Origin: Ascidiaceihabitans sp034111945
GTDB lineage: Bacteria; Pseudomonadota; Alphaproteobacteria; Rhodobacterales; Rhodobacteraceae
Reading direction: 5' to 3'
DNA length: 64,000 bases
Assembly: GCA_047626725.1 (NCBI GenBank)
Contig: JBLHSG010000004.1
Coordinates: 62,001 to 126,000 of the forward strand
The first letter of the stretch is position 1; each line of letters starts with the position of its first letter. Position numbers and translations under genes: made by a program. This document shows positions 24,696 to 32,922 of the stretch, in pieces. A model generated the notes under the pieces. It saw nothing but the letters and a program-made list of their open reading frames with translations, did not search any database and was not told where the DNA came from.

Positions 24696-25922
24696 ATGGG
24701 AAGCACGCCAAAACGGTCACCGCTTGCACCAACGAGCTTTCCTGACTTGCCGCCCGTCGCAGGCGTCACGTTTGCCACAGTCGAAGCCGGCGTGCGCTAT
24801 TCCGGGCGCACGGACGTCATGCTGGCCAAAATGGTCGCAGGCACAACGATCGCCGGCGTCTTTACCAAATCAACGACGCGCGCCGCACCGGTGCTGGATT
24901 GCCAAGCCAAGCTAGGCGGCGATCCTTCGGGGCCTGCCGCGATCTTGGTAAATTCAGGCAATGCAAATGCGTTCACGGGGCGCAGCGGGCACGCGTCGGT
25001 TGATGCGATTACTTTGGCCGTTTCATCGATTTGTGACGTGCCGCAAGACCGCGTGTTTACATCATCGACTGGTGTTATTGGCGAACCATTGCCGCACGAC
25101 CGCGTTACCGCCCAGCTTGAGACACTGAACTCCACACAATCGCCGGATAACGTCGCGAAAGCGGCCAGCGCGATCATGACCACCGACACCTATGCCAAAG
25201 GTGCGCACCAACGCATCGTGATCGACGGCAGGGCGGTGAATATCGTTGGTATCGCCAAAGGCTCAGGCATGATCGCGCCTGATATGGCAACGATGTTGGT
25301 CTATATTTTTACCGATGCTGTGGTTGATCAAGACGCCTTGCAAACGCTGGTGTCGGACCTGTCTGACAAGACGTTCAATTGCATCACTGTCGACAGTGAC
25401 ACATCGACCTCGGACACATTATTGATGGCTGCAACAGGCGCATCTGGCGTGAACGCGGCGGGTGATGCTGGCTTTGCCAACGGGCTGCATTCTGTCATGT
25501 TGAACCTCGCCCACCAAGTTGTTCGTGACGGCGAAGGTGCTACAAAATTTGTTGAGATTTCAGTCACCGGCGCGGTGGATAATGCGACTGCTCGCACCCA
25601 CGCTTTGGCGATTGCCAACTCTCCGCTCGTCAAAACCGCAATCGCTGGCGAGGATCCGAATTGGGGTCGGATCGTTATGGCGATTGGTAAATCGGGTGCC
25701 CCAGCGGACCGTGATCTGATTTCAATCCGGTTCGGGGATGTTGTCGTGGCTGAAAACGGTTGGGTCAGCCCCAATTATGTCGAGGCAAAAGCCGCCGCAT
25801 TGATGAAGCACGATGAGATCGAAATCGGTATTGATTTAGGCATGGGAACTGGGTCAGCTACGGTTTGGACCTGTGATTTAACCCATGGATACATCGAAAT
25901 TAACGCGGACTATCGATCGTGA
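24696..25922 (+). CDS. argJ: Bifunctional ornithine acetyltransferase / N-acetylglutamate synthase ArgJ
   Basis: Transfers the acetyl group from N-acetylornithine to glutamate in the cyclic arginine pathway; some members also use acetyl-CoA. The 408-residue precursor cleaves itself before the nucleophile Thr199 in APDMATMLVY, giving alpha and beta chains. Other blocks are GVFTKSTTRAAPV, NSGNANAFTG, SSTGVIGEPLP and EDPNWGRIVMAIG. It is six bases after the parvulin gene and overlaps mutT through GTGA. argG lies 27 kb away on the same strand. Confidence 0.96.
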   Translation: MGSTPKRSPLAPTSFPDLPPVAGVTFATVEAGVRYSGRTDVMLAKMVAGTTIAGVFTKSTTRAAPVLDCQAKLGGDPSGPAAILVNSGNANAFTGRSGHASVDAITLAVSSICDVPQDRVFTSSTGVIGEPLPHDRVTAQLETLNSTQSPDNVAKAASAIMTTDTYAKGAHQRIVIDGRAVNIVGIAKGSGMIAPDMATMLVYIFTDAVVDQDALQTLVSDLSDKTFNCITVDSDTSTSDTLLMAATGASGVNAAGDAGFANGLHSVMLNLAHQVVRDGEGATKFVEISVTGAVDNATARTHALAIANSPLVKTAIAGEDPNWGRIVMAIGKSGAPADRDLISIRFGDVVVAENGWVSPNYVEAKAAALMKHDEIEIGIDLGMGTGSATVWTCDLTHGYIEINADYRS

Positions 25923-26317
25923 AAGTTGTTCTGGTTTCAGCCGTCGCCCTTATAGACGTCGACGGCCGCGTGCTGTTGGCACAACGCCCCGAAGGCAAAT
26001 CAATGGCCGGTCTATGGGAATTCCCCGGCGGCAAAGTTGAGGCGGGCGAGACACCCGAAGTTGCCTTGGTGCGCGAGCTGGAAGAAGAGCTTGGCATTAA
26101 CACATGGCAGTCCTGCCTCGCGCCGTTAACATTTGCCAGCCACAGCTACGATGATTTTCATTTGCTGATGCCGCTGTTTGCCTGTCGCAAATGGGAGGGC
26201 ACACCAATCGGTCGTGAAAACCAAATGCTGAAATGGGTCCGTCCAAATGCCTTGCGTGATTATCCGATGCCTGCCGCAGACATTCCGTTAATTCCGATTT
26301 TGCGCGATTGGCTATAG
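25919..26317 (+). CDS. mutT: 8-oxo-dGTP diphosphatase MutT (Nudix)
   Basis: Hydrolyses 8-oxo-dGTP to prevent A:T to C:G mutations. The 132-residue protein has the full Nudix box in GLWEFPGGKVEAGETPEVAL continuing VRELEEELGI, and the LAQRPEGKSMAG lead-in typical of MutT. The start is GTG, overlapping the argJ stop by four bases (GTGA), so translation is coupled. Length and motif spacing are normal for MutT; dihydroneopterin-triphosphate or other Nudix substrates cannot be fully excluded. Confidence 0.92.
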   Translation: MKVVLVSAVALIDVDGRVLLAQRPEGKSMAGLWEFPGGKVEAGETPEVALVRELEEELGINTWQSCLAPLTFASHSYDDFHLLMPLFACRKWEGTPIGRENQMLKWVRPNALRDYPMPAADIPLIPILRDWL

Positions 26318-26397
26318 GTCAGCGAACGCTGCTTTTCCGACCAGTTAACCTTTGAGATGCGTAATGATCCTGTGAATTCTGAACAGGAGATAAGGCA

Positions 26398-26520
26398 ATG
26401 TTGCGCACCATCACCCTAGGCAGCTGCATTTCGGTGCAAGGCGTATTTCACAGTTTTCGACCAGGCGGCCTGATGGCTGTACGCGACGGAAACACGATTT
26501 ATGTCGGCAAACCAGTCTGA
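26398..26520 (+). CDS. Small protein of 40 residues, function unknown
   Basis: An ATG at 26398 with a strong AGGAG site (about 26383-26388) opens a 40-codon frame ending TGA at 26520. The product begins MLRTITLGSCISVQG and ends GNTIYVGKPV; it is slightly basic, without a membrane segment, and contains the pattern of a small beta-rich protein. It lies 80 bases after mutT and just before a bidirectional terminator, which supports a real transcript ending here. I believe similar short frames occur in related bacteria, but I cannot verify this. Confidence 0.6.
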   Translation: MLRTITLGSCISVQGVFHSFRPGGLMAVRDGNTIYVGKPV

Positions 26521-26532
26521 TCCGGAACGAAA

Positions 26533-26559
26533 AAGGGGAAGGCGTCATGCCCTCCCCTT
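26533..26559. terminator. Bidirectional intrinsic terminator between the small ORF and infB
   Basis: AAGGGGAAGGC (26533-26543) pairs with GCCCTCCCCTT (26549-26559), ten of eleven positions, around GTCAT. On the minus strand the stem is followed by a run of Ts (TTTTTCGTT), so it ends the infB operon; on the plus strand a weaker CTCTTATT follows. Confidence 0.85.
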
Positions 26560-26582
26560 CTCTTATTCATGTTATTGCGAAA

Positions 26583-29060
26583 TTACGCCAAAGTACGCGT
26601 GATTTCCTCGCGTTCAAAGATTTCGATCACATCGTCTGGACGAATATCTTCGTACTTTTCAAACGCCATGCCGCACTCGTGACCGGATTTAACATCCGCC
26701 ACTTCGTCCTTGAAGCGTTTCAGCGTCTTCAGCGTGCCTTCGTGGATAACCACGTTGTCACGCAGCAAACGTACGCCTGCAGAACGACGTGCCACACCTT
26801 CGGTAACCATACAGCCCGCAACTTTGCCGACGCCAGTAACCTTGAACACTTCTTTGATTGTCGCATAACCAATAAAGTTTTCGCGGATTTCGTTGCTGAG
26901 CAAGCCGGACGCCGCCGCTTTTACATCGTCAACCATGTCGTAGATGACGGAATAATAGCGAATTTCGACACCTTTTTGGTTCGCGATGTTACGCGCTGAT
27001 GCGTTTGCACGAACGTTAAAGCCGATGACCGGTGCACCTGATGCTTCGGCCAAACCAACGTCTGTTTCGGTGATCGCGCCAACGCCGGAATGCAGGACAC
27101 GTACCCGGACTTCGTCGTTGCCGATTTTTTCCATCGCTTGAACGATTGCTTCGGCAGATCCTTGAACGTCAGCTTTGACCAAGATTGGCAATTCGCTGAC
27201 GTCGGCGTCTGCTTTGGCGTTCGCCATCAGCTGTTCCAATGTCGTTGCCGCACCGGCTGCTGCGCGTTTGTCTTTTGCAGCTTTCTGGCGATATTCAGCA
27301 ATTTCACGCGCTTGCGCTTCGGTTTCGGTAACGTTCAAAACGTCGCCCGCGCCAGGAGTACCGTTCAGGCCAAGGACCTCAACAGGAACAGATGGTCCGG
27401 CTTCTTTGATACGTTCGCCTTGATCGTTGATCAGGGCACGTACTTTACCATATTTTTCGCCAACAACAAAAATGTCACCAACACGCAGTGTACCGGTTTG
27501 GATCAGAACAGTGGCAACTGGGCCACGACCCACGTCCAGCTTGGCCTCGATCACGGCACCTTGGGCGGCGCGATCAGGGTTGGCTTTCAGTTCCAGCAGT
27601 TCGGACTGCAACGCGATGGCTTCCAACAGTTCGTCCAAACCTTCGCCTGTGTGCGCAGACACTTCGACGTCCTGCACATCACCGGACATTTTTTCCACAA
27701 CAACTTCGTGCTGTAGCAAATCTGTACGTACTTTGGTTGGGTTGGCTTCGTGCTTGTCGATCTTGTTGATCGCCACAATCATCGGCACGTTCGCGGCTTT
27801 TGCGTGTGCAATCGCTTCGATCGTTTGTGGCATCACAGCGTCATCCGCCGCGACAACCAGAATGACGATATCCGTAACCTGAGCACCGCGCGAACGCATG
27901 GATGTAAACGCAGCGTGGCCCGGAGTATCAAGGAACGACAGCACTTGGCCGTTGTCCGTTGTCACCTGATAGGCACCAATGTGCTGCGTGATACCGCCAG
28001 CTTCGCCCGCCACAACTTTGGCTTTGCGAATGGCATCCAGCAACGACGTTTTACCGTGGTCAACGTGGCCCATGATCGTAACGACCGGTGGGCGCGGCTT
28101 CAGGTCTTCGTCTTTATCTTCAAAGACGTTGATCACGTCTTCGACGTCCGCATCAGAAACGCGGTTCACCTTGTGACCAAATTCTTCGATGATCAGTTCG
28201 GCTGTATCGGCGTCGATGGTTTCGTTTTGCGTTACCATCATGTCCATTTTCATGAGGGCTTTGACAACGTCACCCACACGTTCGGTCATACGTGCTGCCA
28301 GCTCGGAAACCACGATGGCTTCTGGCAGGTTCACTGTACGCAATACTTTTTCGCGCTCGACTGTACCGCCCATCGCTTTTTGACGTGCACGTTCTTGCTT
28401 GCGCTTCATCTGCGCCATTGAACGCTGGCGACCTGCGCCGCCTGCCAATGCCTGGTTCAGCGTCAGCTTGCCGGAACGGCGCGCGTCTTCTTCGCGCCCA
28501 CGGTTTGGACGGGCTTGTTGGTCACGCTCGTTTTTACGCGGAGTCGCAGCTGGCAACGGGCCACCACGGTTCGGCGTTGGACGCGCTTGTGCCGGTTCAG
28601 CAGGAGCAGCTGCAGCTTGCGCCGCAGCTTCAGCCGCTTTAACCGCCGCCGCTTCTTCTTCGGCTTTCGCCTTCAGGCTCTCTGCGCGTTCTTTTTCTTC
28701 GCGTTCTTTTGCGTCGATTTCAGCACGACGGCGCTCGCGGTCTTCGGCGCGGGCTTTTTCGTCGGCGGCCCGTGCGGCTGCTTCTTCGACTTCACGTGCC
28801 TTGGCGGCTTGAACGGCCTTTAGGCGGCGTTCCATTTCTGCGTCGGTGATGCCAGCAGGGCGTCTGGACGGATCGCCCACACCTAAAGGCGCGACTGCGC
28901 CCGCTTTGTTGGCCGCACCCGGTTTAGGGACCACAACGCGTTTGCGCTTGGTCTCGACGACGACGTTTTTGGTACGCCCGTGGCTGAAACTTTGTTTCAC
29001 ATTGCCAGGACGCGCGCCTCCGCGCAGACCCAATGTTTTTTTACCGTCAGTATCGCTCAT
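26583..29060 (-). CDS. infB: Translation initiation factor IF-2
   Basis: GTPase that brings initiator tRNA to the 30S subunit and promotes subunit joining. The 825-residue protein has a long charged, Ala/Arg/Glu-rich N-terminal region (about 1-320, with a coiled-coil stretch of AKAREVEEAAARAADEK type), then the G domain with GHVDHGKTS, DTPGHAAF and NKID, and C-terminal domains III-IV. It is the last gene of rimP-nusA-ylxR-infB and is followed by a strong terminator. Its ATG lies nine bases after the preceding gene. Confidence 0.98.
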   Translation of the reverse strand: MSDTDGKKTLGLRGGARPGNVKQSFSHGRTKNVVVETKRKRVVVPKPGAANKAGAVAPLGVGDPSRRPAGITDAEMERRLKAVQAAKAREVEEAAARAADEKARAEDRERRRAEIDAKEREEKERAESLKAKAEEEAAAVKAAEAAAQAAAAPAEPAQARPTPNRGGPLPAATPRKNERDQQARPNRGREEDARRSGKLTLNQALAGGAGRQRSMAQMKRKQERARQKAMGGTVEREKVLRTVNLPEAIVVSELAARMTERVGDVVKALMKMDMMVTQNETIDADTAELIIEEFGHKVNRVSDADVEDVINVFEDKDEDLKPRPPVVTIMGHVDHGKTSLLDAIRKAKVVAGEAGGITQHIGAYQVTTDNGQVLSFLDTPGHAAFTSMRSRGAQVTDIVILVVAADDAVMPQTIEAIAHAKAANVPMIVAINKIDKHEANPTKVRTDLLQHEVVVEKMSGDVQDVEVSAHTGEGLDELLEAIALQSELLELKANPDRAAQGAVIEAKLDVGRGPVATVLIQTGTLRVGDIFVVGEKYGKVRALINDQGERIKEAGPSVPVEVLGLNGTPGAGDVLNVTETEAQAREIAEYRQKAAKDKRAAAGAATTLEQLMANAKADADVSELPILVKADVQGSAEAIVQAMEKIGNDEVRVRVLHSGVGAITETDVGLAEASGAPVIGFNVRANASARNIANQKGVEIRYYSVIYDMVDDVKAAASGLLSNEIRENFIGYATIKEVFKVTGVGKVAGCMVTEGVARRSAGVRLLRDNVVIHEGTLKTLKRFKDEVADVKSGHECGMAFEKYEDIRPDDVIEIFEREEITRTLA

Positions 29061-29069
29061 CTAGCTCGT

Positions 29070-29690
29070 CTATCCTTCCGAATGGCCAATGCCATCCTCT
29101 TTTGCGCGCACGCCACGCAACCTCTGGGCTTCCTCTACAACACGTTTCGTGAGTCCACCAGAGGCGAGCGCCCCATGTACTACAGTTTCGCGTCCAAAAG
29201 CCAAGCCCAATTCATCTGCTGTCAGCCAGCCAATATAGCTACCGTAGTGTGGCGTGCTAAGTTTTGATTTGCCGCGCCCGGACCCGTCAGAGGCCTGAAA
29301 CAGCACTTGCGCTTCTTCTGATTGAAGCCAAGCTTTCGTCTTTTCGTATCCGGCAACAGCCGATCCTGCTTTGCGTGACATCGCGATCAGATTGACCACT
29401 TGGCGCGCCAGTTGCTTTTCGACTTCGGCCAGTAGATCGTCAGGTATCTTGACCTGTTGCTTGGCACCACGCGCGAACAATTTCTTGCTCACTGCGGTTT
29501 CTAGCGCGTCACGATCCGCTGCCACGTAAATCCCACGCCCAGGTAACTTTCCTGAGACATCGGGATAAATCATATCTTCGGGCCCCACCACAAAACGGAT
29601 CAAGCCATACTTAGGCTGGACCTCGCCTGTGACAATGCACTTGCGATCAGGACCGTCTTCCCGGTCTTTGGAGGCGCCACCGCGACTCAT
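29070..29690 (-). CDS. YlxR-family RNA-binding protein with C-terminal L7Ae-like domain
   Basis: Two domains that are separate genes in Bacillus (ylxR and ylxQ) are joined here. Residues 1-95 are a YlxR/DUF448 domain (KCIVTGEVQPKYGLIRFV, then KLPGRGIYV); residues about 100-190 look like an L7Ae/L30e RNA-binding fold (RQVVNLIAMSRKAGSAVAGYEK). The ribosome site GGGGGAATCCG precedes the ATG. Its place between nusA and infB is conserved in many bacteria and implies a role in transcription-translation or RNase P control; the exact role is not settled. 206 residues. Confidence 0.85.
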   Translation of the reverse strand: MSRGGASKDREDGPDRKCIVTGEVQPKYGLIRFVVGPEDMIYPDVSGKLPGRGIYVAADRDALETAVSKKLFARGAKQQVKIPDDLLAEVEKQLARQVVNLIAMSRKAGSAVAGYEKTKAWLQSEEAQVLFQASDGSGRGKSKLSTPHYGSYIGWLTADELGLAFGRETVVHGALASGGLTKRVVEEAQRLRGVRAKEDGIGHSEG

Positions 29691-29712
29691 CGGATTCCCC
29701 CGAGGCCTACGA

Positions 29713-31329
29713 TCAGGCCTCGGCTTCCTCTTCTGTTTCAGCGTCGTCGTCTTCTACGTCCGCTTCTAGTTCCGTTGGATCAACCCAACCCAGCATAACG
29801 CGGGCGGTCATAATCATTGTTTGTGCGTCTTCCAGCGAAATCTCGAAAGGTTCCAAGCAACCGTCGTCTTTGATGCGTTCGCCATTTTCTGTGGTCCAAC
29901 CGCCAGCCAGCTCCCAATCCGCGCAAGTCGCGAAATCTTCGAGCGTCTTAACGTCGTCTTTGGCCAATGCCTCAAGCATTTGGGGTGTCAGACCTTCGAA
30001 TTCAACCAGGCTGTCTTCGACGCCCAGCGCACGTGCCGCATCAAGTGCCGCTTTGTTCGCTGCTTCTAGCACATCGCGGGCACGGGCCTGCAATTCGCCA
30101 GCTGTACCTTCGTCGACACCATCGATGACCAGCAGTTCGCCAACTTCGACGTATGCGACTTCTTCGAGGTTCGTGAACCCTTCGGACACCAGCAACTGGG
30201 CAAAGAATTCGTCCAGGTCCAAGTTGTCCATGAACAGCTTGGTGCGGGTTTCGAATTCGGCCTGACGACGCGCGGATTCGTCAGCTTCGGTCATGATGTC
30301 GATATCAAGACCCGTCAGCTGAGACGCCAAGCGCACGTTTTGACCACGACGACCAATTGCCAACGACAACTGTTCTTCTGGAACAACAACTTCGATTTTT
30401 CCGGCTTCTTCGTCCAAAACAACTTTGGACACTTCGGCTGGCTGCAACGCGTTCACGAGGAACGTTGGCTGATCGTCATTCCAAGGAATGATGTCGATCT
30501 TTTCGCCCTGCAATTCGTTGACCACAGCCTGAACGCGCGATCCACGCATACCAACACAGGCACCGACGGGATCGATCGAATTGTCATACGAAATCACAGC
30601 GATTTTAGCGCGCGAACCCGGGTCACGGGCGACGGCCTTAATCTCAATGATACCATCGTAAATTTCCGGCACTTCCATCTTGAACAGCTCGGCCATGAAT
30701 TCTGGTGCTGTGCGTGACAAAAAGATTTGCGGACCGCGTTGTTCGCGACGCACGTCTTTGATGTAAACGCGGATACGGTCGTTCGGGCGATATGATTCGC
30801 GGCCGATTTTCTCGTTGCGACGCAAGATTGCTTCGCCTGCGCCCACATCGACGATGACGTTGCCGTATTCTTCGCGTTTGACCAAACCGTTGATGATTGT
30901 GCCTGCGCGATCTTTGAATTCTTCGTACTGACGGTCACGCTCGGCTTCGCGGATCTTTTGCAAGATCACTTGTTTGGCGGACTGTGCAGCGATGCGGCCC
31001 ATTTCGACTGGCGGTACTTCTTCGCTGAATTGCTGACCAATTTCCGGGTCGGCCATGTATTGCTTGGCTTGCTCTACTGTGAATTCAGCTTGGTAGTTTT
31101 CCAGCTCGTCTTCGGCAACCACGGTGCGCACGCGGGTGAATGTCGCGCGGCCAGTTTTGCGGTCAATCGCGACGCGAATGTCCATTTCCGCGCCGTAGCG
31201 GGACTTGGCAGCACGCGCGAGCGACTCTTCCATCGCTTCGATCACCAAACCGGGTTCGATCATCTTTTCGCGAGCAACAGCCTCAGCCGTTTGCAGCAGC
31301 TCAAGCTGGTTTGCAGAAGTAATAGCCAT
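29713..31329 (-). CDS. nusA: Transcription termination/antitermination factor NusA
   Basis: Binds RNA polymerase and nascent RNA to modulate pausing, termination and antitermination. The 538-residue protein has an N-terminal polymerase-binding domain, an S1 domain (about 135-200), tandem KH domains (GACVGMRGSRVQAVVNELQGEKIDII and LAIGRRGQNVRLASQLTG), and C-terminal helix-hairpin-helix acidic repeats. It ends in a very acidic tail. Its ATG shares one base with the rimP stop (TAATG), with AAGGAG upstream, so the two are coupled. As the protein controls termination, the terminator in the rimP leader is a plausible feedback target. Confidence 0.97.
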   Translation of the reverse strand: MAITSANQLELLQTAEAVAREKMIEPGLVIEAMEESLARAAKSRYGAEMDIRVAIDRKTGRATFTRVRTVVAEDELENYQAEFTVEQAKQYMADPEIGQQFSEEVPPVEMGRIAAQSAKQVILQKIREAERDRQYEEFKDRAGTIINGLVKREEYGNVIVDVGAGEAILRRNEKIGRESYRPNDRIRVYIKDVRREQRGPQIFLSRTAPEFMAELFKMEVPEIYDGIIEIKAVARDPGSRAKIAVISYDNSIDPVGACVGMRGSRVQAVVNELQGEKIDIIPWNDDQPTFLVNALQPAEVSKVVLDEEAGKIEVVVPEEQLSLAIGRRGQNVRLASQLTGLDIDIMTEADESARRQAEFETRTKLFMDNLDLDEFFAQLLVSEGFTNLEEVAYVEVGELLVIDGVDEGTAGELQARARDVLEAANKAALDAARALGVEDSLVEFEGLTPQMLEALAKDDVKTLEDFATCADWELAGGWTTENGERIKDDGCLEPFEISLEDAQTMIMTARVMLGWVDPTELEADVEDDDAETEEEAEA

Positions 31330-31922
31330 TATTTTTCTCCTTCGCCGGACTCTTCAGTCGGCATCTCTTCGGTCTCTATCTCGTCAAACGCGTCTTCGTT
31401 TAACGTGCCAGCAGCCTTGCGCTGACGTAACATTTCTTTGATCAACTCGTCGGTCAGGACCAGCTTGGCATCAGACAACCAATCGAATTTCAGGCCAATT
31501 GTGCCCTCTTCGACGTTTATCAAAACTTCGTCGCCTTCGGTGCCAGCAAGTTCACCTTTGAACCGGCGGCGGCCATCGACCAATTCGGTCGTTTCGATCT
31601 TGGCCTCGTACCCTTCGAAGTTTTCGAAATCTTTCATCCGGGTCAGCGGACGATCAATGCCCGGACTGGACACCTCAAGCGCGTATTCCTCGGTGATCGG
31701 GTCTTCGACGTCCAGGACGGCACCGATTTCATTTGAAATCTTGGCGCAATCATCAACTTCAATCCCGCCTTCAGGCTTGTCCGCCATCACTTGCAGGATC
31801 GCGTTTTTGCCGGTCATCAACCGCACGCGCACCAATTCATAGCCCATGTCTTCGATCACCGGAGTGATGATTTGAGCCAGTCGTTGGTCAATTGCTGCTT
31901 TTGCGATCAGGTCGTTGTTCAT
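31329..31922 (-). CDS. rimP: Ribosome maturation factor RimP
   Basis: Needed for 30S subunit assembly. The 197-residue protein starts MNNDLIAKAAIDQRL and shows the RimP motifs GYELVRVRL, GIEVDDCAKIS and LEVSSPGIDRPLTRMKDFENFEG. The start at 31922 is chosen by likeness to the family; ATGs at 31931 and 31988 are in frame, but the longest version would run through the terminator hairpin at 31947-31970. The C-terminal 30 residues are acidic. First gene of the rimP-nusA-ylxR-infB operon. Confidence 0.93.
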   Translation of the reverse strand: MNNDLIAKAAIDQRLAQIITPVIEDMGYELVRVRLMTGKNAILQVMADKPEGGIEVDDCAKISNEIGAVLDVEDPITEEYALEVSSPGIDRPLTRMKDFENFEGYEAKIETTELVDGRRRFKGELAGTEGDEVLINVEEGTIGLKFDWLSDAKLVLTDELIKEMLRQRKAAGTLNEDAFDEIETEEMPTEESGEGEK

Positions 31923-31946
31923 GATATCCATCTGCCAATACGGCAC

Positions 31947-31970
31947 AAAAAAACGGGCGCGCGGCCCGTT
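31947..31970 (-). terminator. Intrinsic terminator hairpin in the rimP leader
   Basis: On the minus strand AACGGGC (31970-31964) and GCCCGTT (31958-31952) form a seven-base stem with a CGCGC loop, followed by five more Ts: a strong terminator only 25 bases before the rimP ATG. It may end the upstream pip transcript, or act as an attenuator for the rimP operon. Confidence 0.75.
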
Positions 31971-32022
31971 GTAAAGGTCGGTGGGCATTGGGTTTGGACC
32001 CCATCACCGCGCTGTTAAAAGC

Positions 32023-32051
32023 CATATACGCAAACCAAGCTGAGTCTGCAA
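32023..32051 (-). promoter_or_regulatory. Candidate sigma-70 promoter of rimP-nusA-ylxR-infB
   Basis: On the minus strand TTGCAG (32051-32046), a 17-base spacer, and TATATG (32028-32023). Transcription would begin near 32016, giving a leader of about 95 bases that contains the terminator at 31947-31970. Confidence 0.55.
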
Positions 32052-32061
32052 GGCCTATCGG

Positions 32062-32922
32062 TTACGCCATCCACCAGCGCTGGGTCATGCGCAAATCATC
32101 CAACGGCCAAACAGCGCCGACAGATGCCGGAACCCCGATCGTTTTACGCGCGATTTGCTGCGGAGCATAATCAGATGGCAGCACCTGAAAATCGACGGGA
32201 TCGGAATAATCATCAAGGACAATAATGTCAGCCACATCAACCAGCGTATCGCGCAATGCCTCGGCGCGCACCGCATCTGACGGGATTGAAACCAGTTCAA
32301 CCGTATCGAACCAACCTGCGTCGCCATCCTTGCGATGGGTTGGCATCCGCGTGCCGATAAAATGGCGCCCTGCCTGGAATTTCTGAACGCGGTACAAGCC
32401 CGTCCCGATCCCTGCATCCTGACGCGATTGTTCCAGCGGAAGAACGGCAAACCGTGGATCAGCCAAAACATAGGGCAAGCTAGGATTTGCAGCAGCCAAG
32501 GTCACGTGCAGCGATTGTGCGCCCAGCGCATCTGCCGTGACCACTTTCAGATCCGTGTGATCCAATAGCATCGCGGCCACATCATCCATCCGCAGCGCGT
32601 GACCGTCATGAAACACCACGTCTTTGTGCGTTTCAAACACCCAGCTTAGGCCACCATCCTGCGTCGCCCAACCTGTCGCGATATCACCACGCAATGTTCC
32701 GTCAGCTGCGATTTCAGTCAAAGTTTCGTACACAGCGCCGCGTGCGGCCTGCATGAAAATACCATGCGGTTGCGCCCACGAATCCGCGCGATTTGCACCA
32801 GACAATGCAGCAACCAATCGCCCACCCCGTTTTGGCGCGGCATATGCCGGAACACCCGTGGCCGCGAACAGCGCAGCGGCAGCACCCGACGTAAATAATA
32901 GGCGGCGATCAAGACGGGTCAT
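32062..32922 (-). CDS. Shortened peptide-type ABC transporter substrate-binding protein (SBP_bac_5 family)
   Basis: Resembles the first lobe of oligopeptide-binding proteins: an N-terminal Tat-like signal (RRLLFTSGAAAALFAATG), GGRLVAALSG, ETLTEIAADGTLRGDIATGW, VFHDGHALRMDDVAAML and GTGLYRVQKF. At 286 residues it lacks most of the second lobe found in the usual 500-residue proteins, and it ends cleanly at LRMTQRWWMA. No permease or ATPase is adjacent; pip lies directly upstream with a four-base overlap. It may bind a small ligand in an unusual way or be a degenerate gene kept by chance; the intact frame and signal argue for function. Confidence 0.7.
   Translation of the reverse strand: MTRLDRRLLFTSGAAAALFAATGVPAYAAPKRGGRLVAALSGANRADSWAQPHGIFMQAARGAVYETLTEIAADGTLRGDIATGWATQDGGLSWVFETHKDVVFHDGHALRMDDVAAMLLDHTDLKVVTADALGAQSLHVTLAAANPSLPYVLADPRFAVLPLEQSRQDAGIGTGLYRVQKFQAGRHFIGTRMPTHRKDGDAGWFDTVELVSIPSDAVRAEALRDTLVDVADIIVLDDYSDPVDFQVLPSDYAPQQIARKTIGVPASVGAVWPLDDLRMTQRWWMA

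Noticed and set aside
32062..32922. Peptide-binding protein as a pseudogene
   Set aside because: The frame is intact from signal peptide to stop, with no frameshifted remnant downstream; it is kept as a short functional form.
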